From Thiomicrorhabdus sp. (GTDB taxonomy: Bacteria > Pseudomonadota > Gammaproteobacteria > Thiomicrospirales > Thiomicrospiraceae), in assembly GCF_963677875.1 (NCBI RefSeq), contig NZ_OY782565.1, positions 310,001 through 374,000 on the forward strand: a stretch of 64,000 nt of DNA, read 5' to 3'. A model generated the notes under the pieces. It was not told the DNA's origin and searched no databases. It saw only the letters and a list, made by a program, of their open reading frames with translations. Both the position numbers and the translations under genes were made by a program. Shown here piece after piece: positions 59,826 through 64,000 of this stretch. Positions within the stretch are counted from its first letter, which is position 1, and every line of letters begins with the position of its first letter.

Positions 59826-60333
59826 TGCTGTCGCCTTTTATTCGCCATGGGTTTGCACAAGAATCAAAAGTGCGCGACTGCAGCAGCGCTGAACAGATTC
59901 TTGTTGAATCGTTTACGAGGTTCTATCATAGCAGAACGTGGATGGCGTTTTGTGCGCTTGAAGGCGGTGTTGCAGGCAGTGTTTCGTAGGCAGTTGTTTT
60001 TTAATCCCAGGTTTTTTTAAGTTCCCGGCTTTGACTTATTTGAATGCCGAACAATTTTTCGAAATTATGTCGAGATTTTGTGAAGGGAGAAATCCAACAT
60101 TTCATTTTTTGTCGAGCCGGTCACCGAATGCGGGCTGCTGATTTACATGTGCAAGCGAGCGGTGTCGGTTGGAAGCTGAGCCCAGGTCGGAATTCGGGTA
60201 AGGCGAGGATTTTTGTCTGCAGATGTCGGCCATGTTCGAAAAGAATTCGTAAATAAATATTTGTTTTCTTGTTGAAAAATCTATATAATCCCCGGTTTTC
60301 CGACGTTGGAATAAATTTTTTAAGGACTTTGAC
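59826..60333. other. 508-base intergenic region between the TauE-like gene and rpmH
   Basis: It contains the rpmH promoter (listed separately) and, by necessity, the promoter of the divergent TauE-like gene. One short frame at 60044-60256 has no homology I recognise and poor coding character. I see no DnaA box or RNA gene here. Confidence 0.6.
60261..60289 (+). promoter_or_regulatory. Strong sigma-70 promoter of rpmH
   Basis: -35 TTGTTT (60261-60266), 17-base spacer, perfect -10 TATAAT (60284-60289), 45 bases before the rpmH ATG. Confidence 0.75.
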
Positions 60334-60468
60334 ATGAAACGTACATTTCAACCAAGTGTTATCAAGCGTGCACGTACTCACGGTTTCCGTGCCCGTATGG
60401 CGACCAAGAACGGTCGTAAAGTTTTAGCGGCTCGTCGTGCCAAAGGACGTAAGCGCTTAACTGTGTAA
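60334..60468 (+). CDS. rpmH: 50S ribosomal protein L34
   Basis: A 44-residue highly basic protein beginning [19 protein letters not shown] and ending GRKRLTV, the standard bacterial L34 sequence and length. An AAGGAC ribosome-binding site lies 7 bases before the ATG. The rnpA gene follows after 44 bases, the usual order. Confidence 0.97.
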   Translation: MKRTFQPSVIKRARTHGFRARMATKNGRKVLAARRAKGRKRLTV

Positions 60469-60512
60469 TCTGTGTGCTTGGCGCCCGGTTATATAAGTCT
60501 GGTGGGTTATAA

Positions 60513-60959
60513 ATGCGTTCTAATTCCGAATTGATAACTCACCCAGATTCTTCCCTTTCCCTCTCTAATTCCAAGTCATCCGACTTTCGTTTTTCCAAAT
60601 CTTTGCGTTTATTGACGCCAAAAGAGTATTCGCAGGTTTTTGCGGACGCGGAAAAATTCGCCAACCGTCATTGGACATTTATTGTTAAAGCCAATCAACT
60701 TGATTATCCTAGATTGGGTTTGGCTATTGCCAAAAAACAATTGCCTCGCGCCGTCTGGCGAAATCGCATAAAAAGAATCGCTCGGGAAGCATTTCGCTTA
60801 CATAAAAAAGAGTTATGTGGGTATGATATTGTCGTTTTGAGTCGAAAGGGAATGCAGGACATCGATTCATTAGCATTACAGAAGAGTTTTTTGCATCTGG
60901 TTCGCAAAATTCGTAATAGTCGATTAAAACGCGCGCCCGGTAGAAAAGAGCGTTTATAA
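60513..60959 (+). CDS. rnpA: Ribonuclease P protein component, with N-terminal extension
   Basis: 148 residues, about 25 more than usual. The core starts at RFSKSLRLLTPKEYSQVF (about residue 26) and has the RNA-binding RNR-type motif in RAVWRNRIKRIAREAFRLHK (about residues 79-98). The first 25 residues are Ser-rich with no recognised function. No internal ATG precedes the core; GGTGGG at 6-base spacing supports the ATG at 60513. With the RNA subunit it cuts tRNA 5' leaders. yidC follows after 13 bases, with no room for yidD. Confidence 0.93.
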   Translation: MRSNSELITHPDSSLSLSNSKSSDFRFSKSLRLLTPKEYSQVFADAEKFANRHWTFIVKANQLDYPRLGLAIAKKQLPRAVWRNRIKRIAREAFRLHKKELCGYDIVVLSRKGMQDIDSLALQKSFLHLVRKIRNSRLKRAPGRKERL

Positions 60960-60972
60960 AGGGTTTTCAGAC

Positions 60973-62652
60973 ATGAATATGAGATCGTTTTGGTGGTTGG
61001 CTCTGGCCTTCACCCTGACCTGGATTTGGTTGGAGTGGATGCAGTTTAATGCCAAACAGGTAGAAACAAACATTCAAACTTCCAGTGCGCAGGAAGTTCC
61101 GGTTGCTCAGGCAACGGCAACCAGTTCCGCCACGAATGGCGCAGAAGTTCCTCAAGCGCATAGCGGTGGCGTTGACAATGCTTCGGTTCCGGTTTTGAAA
61201 GCCGGTATCGAAAGCGGTCAGCGTATTCATGTCGTTACCGACACTCTGGATTTGACCATCGACACGATGGGAGGGGATATCCGCGAGGCCAGATTGCTGC
61301 AATACGGAGCAACTCACAATCCTCAGCAGCCTTTCCAATTGATGGGCGACGATGGTCAGCTGGTTTATATGGCACAAAACGGTTTAGCGACGCAAGCCAA
61401 GTCGACGTTGCCGGCACCGACCCACAAGAGCGTTTATCAGGCGGCCCAGAGCGAATATCGCATGAGCGGAGATACCTTGGAAGTACCGTTGACCTGGGAA
61501 AAAGACGGGGTTAAGGTCACCAAAACCTATCGTTTTACCAAAGGCCGCTATCTGGTTGATGTCGATTATAAGGTCGAAAACAGTGCGGCCGAAGACTGGT
61601 CCGGAAGTCTGTATTCTCAATTGGTTCGCAACAGTTACAACCCTGAAGAGCGTGCCATGATGTATACCTATACCGGGCCGGTACTCTATGACGGACACGC
61701 TGAAGAGAAGTACGTCAAGCACTCGTTTGACGATTTGAAATCCCAGGCGGTCAGTGGACGTAATGTGACCGGCGGCTGGGCGGCAATGATTCAGCAGTAC
61801 TTCCTGAGTGCGATCATTCCGAACCAGCAGGCGCAAAACAGCTATTATGCCAAACCGCTTGGCGATGACCGTTATGCGGTTGGTGTGATCGAGCCGATGG
61901 TGACAGTGCCAAGCGGACAAAGCGCCGATTTGACTTCCAAGTTGTATATCGGGCCTGAAAAACAGGATGTCTTGGCAGAAATTGCACCGGGTCTGGAATT
62001 GACCATCGATTACGGAATTTTGACTTTCCTGGCCGAACCGTTGTTCTGGTTGCTGAACCATATCCATTCTCTGGTCGGTAACTGGGGTGTGGCGATCATT
62101 CTGCTGACGATTCTGATCAAACTGGTGTTCTATAAGCTGTCGGAAACTTCGTATCGCTCTATGGCGCGTTTGAAAAAATTCCAGCCGAAGCTGCAGCAGT
62201 TGAAAGAAAACTACGGCGACGACAAAGCGATTTTTCAGCAAAAGTTGATGAAGCTGTATAAAGAAGAGAAGATCAACCCCTTGGGCGGATGTCTGCCGAT
62301 CTTTATTCAGATGCCTGTATTCATTGCTCTTTACTGGGTACTGCTGTATTCGGTAGAGATGCGTCAGGCACCGTTCATGCTGTGGATTCAGGACTTGTCG
62401 GCACAGGATCCGTATTACATTCTGCCGGTTGTCATGGGGATCACCATGTTCATTCAGCAGAAATTGAACCCATCGGCGATGATGGACGAAATGCAGCAGA
62501 AAGTTATGAAGCTGTTGCCATTCATCTTTACATTCTTCTTCTTGTGGTTCCCGGCCGGTCTGGTACTTTACTGGGTGGTCAATAACATCCTGTCGGTCGC
62601 GCAACAGTGGTATATCACTAAGAAGATCGAAGCCGGCGAAGAGTCAAAATAA
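60973..62652 (+). CDS. yidC: Membrane protein insertase YidC
   Basis: A 559-residue Gram-negative YidC. N-terminal helix (residues 4-24), large periplasmic beta domain (about 60-340), then the conserved five-helix core with NWGVAIILLTILIKLVFYKLS (about residues 373-393, containing the essential groove Arg region nearby), MARLKKFQPKLQQLKENYG and NPLGGCLPIFIQMPVFIALY. It inserts and folds inner-membrane proteins with or without SecYEG. A small unknown gene starts 12 bases later. Confidence 0.97.
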   Translation: MNMRSFWWLALAFTLTWIWLEWMQFNAKQVETNIQTSSAQEVPVAQATATSSATNGAEVPQAHSGGVDNASVPVLKAGIESGQRIHVVTDTLDLTIDTMGGDIREARLLQYGATHNPQQPFQLMGDDGQLVYMAQNGLATQAKSTLPAPTHKSVYQAAQSEYRMSGDTLEVPLTWEKDGVKVTKTYRFTKGRYLVDVDYKVENSAAEDWSGSLYSQLVRNSYNPEERAMMYTYTGPVLYDGHAEEKYVKHSFDDLKSQAVSGRNVTGGWAAMIQQYFLSAIIPNQQAQNSYYAKPLGDDRYAVGVIEPMVTVPSGQSADLTSKLYIGPEKQDVLAEIAPGLELTIDYGILTFLAEPLFWLLNHIHSLVGNWGVAIILLTILIKLVFYKLSETSYRSMARLKKFQPKLQQLKENYGDDKAIFQQKLMKLYKEEKINPLGGCLPIFIQMPVFIALYWVLLYSVEMRQAPFMLWIQDLSAQDPYYILPVVMGITMFIQQKLNPSAMMDEMQQKVMKLLPFIFTFFFLWFPAGLVLYWVVNNILSVAQQWYITKKIEAGEESK

Positions 62653-62664
62653 AGGAAACAAAGT

Positions 62665-62997
62665 ATGCAATTGAGCTATCAGAAATTAGGTTCGGATCAT
62701 CCGATGTTCGGCAAGGTTGAGTACTTGGTTGCCGATGGAACTCAGCCGATTTGTTATAAAACCGCCAGCGGTTATATTCCTCTGGAAGAAGGCGTTGCCC
62801 AGCCTGCGGCAGCTCCGGCTGCTCAAGCAGAAGTGAATACCCGTACGCTGTATGTCTTGTCTTTTCAAGTCAACGGAGAAGCTGAAGAGCAGACATTCAC
62901 TTCCAAGAAGAAGCTGGATAAAGCGGTGGAACTGTATCAAAGCAAAGAGTTTATCAGCGATATTGTCACTAAGGAATATCAGATTTTGCTGGATTAA
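62665..62997 (+). CDS. Conserved-looking hypothetical protein between yidC and mnmE
   Basis: A 110-residue soluble acidic protein: residues 1-45 form a beta-rich block (MQLSYQKLGSDHPMFGKVEY and IPLEEG), then an Ala/Pro linker (QPAAAPAAQAE), then a block from about residue 60 (TRTLYVLSFQVNGEAEEQTF, helix KKKLDKAVELYQSKEF). No signal peptide or membrane helix. GGAAAC precedes the ATG by a proper distance, and the gene is 12 bases after yidC, so it is translated with the insertase. I do not recognise the family. Confidence 0.7.
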   Translation: MQLSYQKLGSDHPMFGKVEYLVADGTQPICYKTASGYIPLEEGVAQPAAAPAAQAEVNTRTLYVLSFQVNGEAEEQTFTSKKKLDKAVELYQSKEFISDIVTKEYQILLD

Positions 62998-63024
62998 TTT
63001 TCGTTAAGAACTTTTCGATGCGAG

Positions 63025-63048
63025 CGCCCACTGCAATGTGGGCGTTTT
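63025..63048 (+). terminator. Intrinsic terminator of the rpmH-yidC transcription unit
   Basis: CGCCCAC (63025-63031), 6-base loop, GTGGGCG (63038-63044), then TTTTG. It is 28 bases past the stop of the 110-residue gene and before mnmE. Confidence 0.75.
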
Positions 63049-63105
63049 GCTTTCTGGGCTTTTTGTTTACAATTCACAGATTCCATTTAGATCAGGGAAC
63101 CGCTT

Positions 63106-64000
63106 ATGCAATTTGATAATATCGACACCATCGCCGCTATCGCAACCGCTCCCGGCCGCGGTGGTGTCGGCATTGTCCGCGTCTCCGGCAATAAAGTGCA
63201 GGCGATCACCGAGGAGATGCTTGGCCTCTTACCGAAACCTCGATACGCTCACTATGGGCCTTTTTACGGCGAAGGTCATCAAGTTCTCGATCAGGGAATT
63301 GCGTTGTTTTTCCCTAATCCGCATTCTTTTACCGGCGAAGACGTGCTTGAACTGCATGCACACGGCGGACCGGTCGTACTGCAGTGGCTGCTGGAACGAG
63401 TGGTCGCTTTGGGCGCGCGTCTCGCCGAACCGGGCGAATTTTCCAAACAGGCGTTTATGAACGACAAGCTTGATCTGGCTCAGGCCGAAGCGATTGCCGA
63501 TCTGATCGAAGCCAATTCCGCCCAGGCGGCTAAATCGGCTTTGAAATCCTTACAGGGCGATTTCTCGCGCGAAGTAAATACCTTGGTCGAAGAGCTGATT
63601 CAGCTGCGTCTGTATGTCGAGGCGGCAATCGATTTTCCGGAAGAAGAGATCGACTTTCTTTCCGACGGCAAGGTTGCCGGGCAGCTGCAACATATTCTGC
63701 AACGTCTGCATCAGGTATTGGCGTCTGCCAGGCAGGGAGCCTTATTGCGTGAAGGGATGTCGGTGGTGATTCTCGGGAGACCGAATGCCGGTAAATCCAG
63801 TTTATTGAATGCTTTATCGGGACGGGAGAGTGCGATTGTGACCGATATTGCCGGAACGACCCGCGATATTGTCAGGGAAGAGATTCACATTGATGGTATG
63901 CCATTGCACATTCTCGATACCGCCGGAGTGCGCGAAGCGACCGATCAAGTTGAGCAGATCGGTATCGAACGTGCCTGGCAAGCTTTGGATAATGCCGATC
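63106..64000 (+). CDS. mnmE: tRNA modification GTPase MnmE, N-terminal part
   Basis: An open frame from the ATG at 63106 to the end of the window, about 298 residues of some 450. N-terminal folate-binding domain ([21 protein letters not shown] at the start, shown in part; [20 protein letters not shown]), helical domain, and the G domain with P-loop [12 protein letters not shown] near residue 225 and switch [12 protein letters not shown] near residue 272. With MnmG it modifies U34 of certain tRNAs. AGGG lies 9 bases before the ATG. Confidence 0.96.
   Translation, partial: MQFDNIDTIAAIATAPGRGGVGIVRVSGNKVQAITEEMLGLLPKPRYAHYGPFYGEGHQVLDQGIALFFPNPHSFTGEDVLELHAHGGPVVLQWLLERVVALGARLAEPGEFSKQAFMNDKLDLAQAEAIADLIEANSAQAAKSALKSLQGDFSREVNTLVEELIQLRLYVEAAIDFPEEEIDFLSDGKVAGQLQHILQRLHQVLASARQGALLREGMSVVILGRPNAGKSSLLNALSGRESAIVTDIAGTTRDIVREEIHIDGMPLHILDTAGVREATDQVEQIGIERAWQALDNAD

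Noticed and set aside
60044-60256. 70-residue frame in the intergenic region before rpmH
   Set aside because: No recognisable similarity and poor coding character; it precedes the rpmH promoter without an evident ribosome-binding site.
61384-62604. 406-residue open frame on the minus strand opposite yidC
   Set aside because: Wholly antisense to a textbook YidC; His/Gln/Arg-rich composition typical of a shadow frame and no recognisable domain.

Overview
The window is a chromosomal segment of a gammaproteobacterium and contains the replication-origin neighbourhood. Gene content (a proteobacterial phosphoribulokinase of the Calvin cycle, System II cytochrome c maturation, NhaA and NhaD antiporters, a TauE/SafE-type sulfite or organosulfur exporter) suggests a marine or haline autotrophic sulfur oxidiser of the Thiomicrospira / Hydrogenovibrio / Thiomicrorhabdus kind. 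That placement is inferred from gene content and protein character, not from a marker-gene tree. There are no tRNA, rRNA, IS, phage or CRISPR features that I can support.

Layout. 1-6.9 kb: tail of a BCCT betaine/choline-type transporter, a two-gene GMC flavoprotein dehydrogenase, oligopeptidase A with a small BFD-like [2Fe-2S] protein, YjbQ, and a YedK-like SRAP protein. 6.9-12.3 kb: a five-gene cassette (LolA-like periplasmic protein, two FtsX/LolCE-type permeases, a LolD-like ATPase, an outer-membrane barrel) that looks like a complete envelope lipid or lipoprotein trafficking machine. 12.3-18.3 kb: a Na/Pi cotransporter-PhoU protein and a gnd-zwf-pgl oxidative pentose phosphate operon. 18.3-20.7 kb: leuA and a divergent Lrp-type regulator. 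20.8-26.6 kb: a DUF4395 membrane protein, nhaD, nhaA, an MlaA-like protein and an OxyR-like LysR regulator. 26.6-33.7 kb: nitroreductase, acetolactate synthase, and resB-ccsB-dsbA for cytochrome c maturation. 33.8-50 kb: engB, a Ca2+-type P-type ATPase, a lipoprotein, several small outer-membrane proteins, polA, thrB, tsaC, an M48 protease, DUF4197, hemF, an HPP-family protein and hslR.

50-64 kb is the origin region. On the minus strand run dnaA-dnaN-(CDF transporter)-recF-(DUF4870)-gyrB-prk. On the plus strand run rpmH-rnpA-yidC-(unknown 110-residue protein)-mnmE. oriC most likely lies just upstream of dnaA, where five DnaA-box-like 9-mers sit within 90 bases. Two membrane-protein genes are inserted into the classical dnaN-recF-gyrB order. 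The reading frames of gyrB (three times) and dnaA (once) are broken by single-base insertions. Both genes are essential, so these are most simply sequence errors.

The observations I rate highest are: a second cluster of DnaA boxes at 26.6-26.9 kb, containing a perfect 13-bp inverted repeat, far from oriC; a promoter followed by a terminator-like hairpin and T6 directly in front of the phosphoribulokinase ribosome-binding site, which suggests attenuation; the five-gene Lol-like export cassette; and an OxyR-like regulator that keeps the peroxidatic cysteine but has tyrosine at the resolving position.
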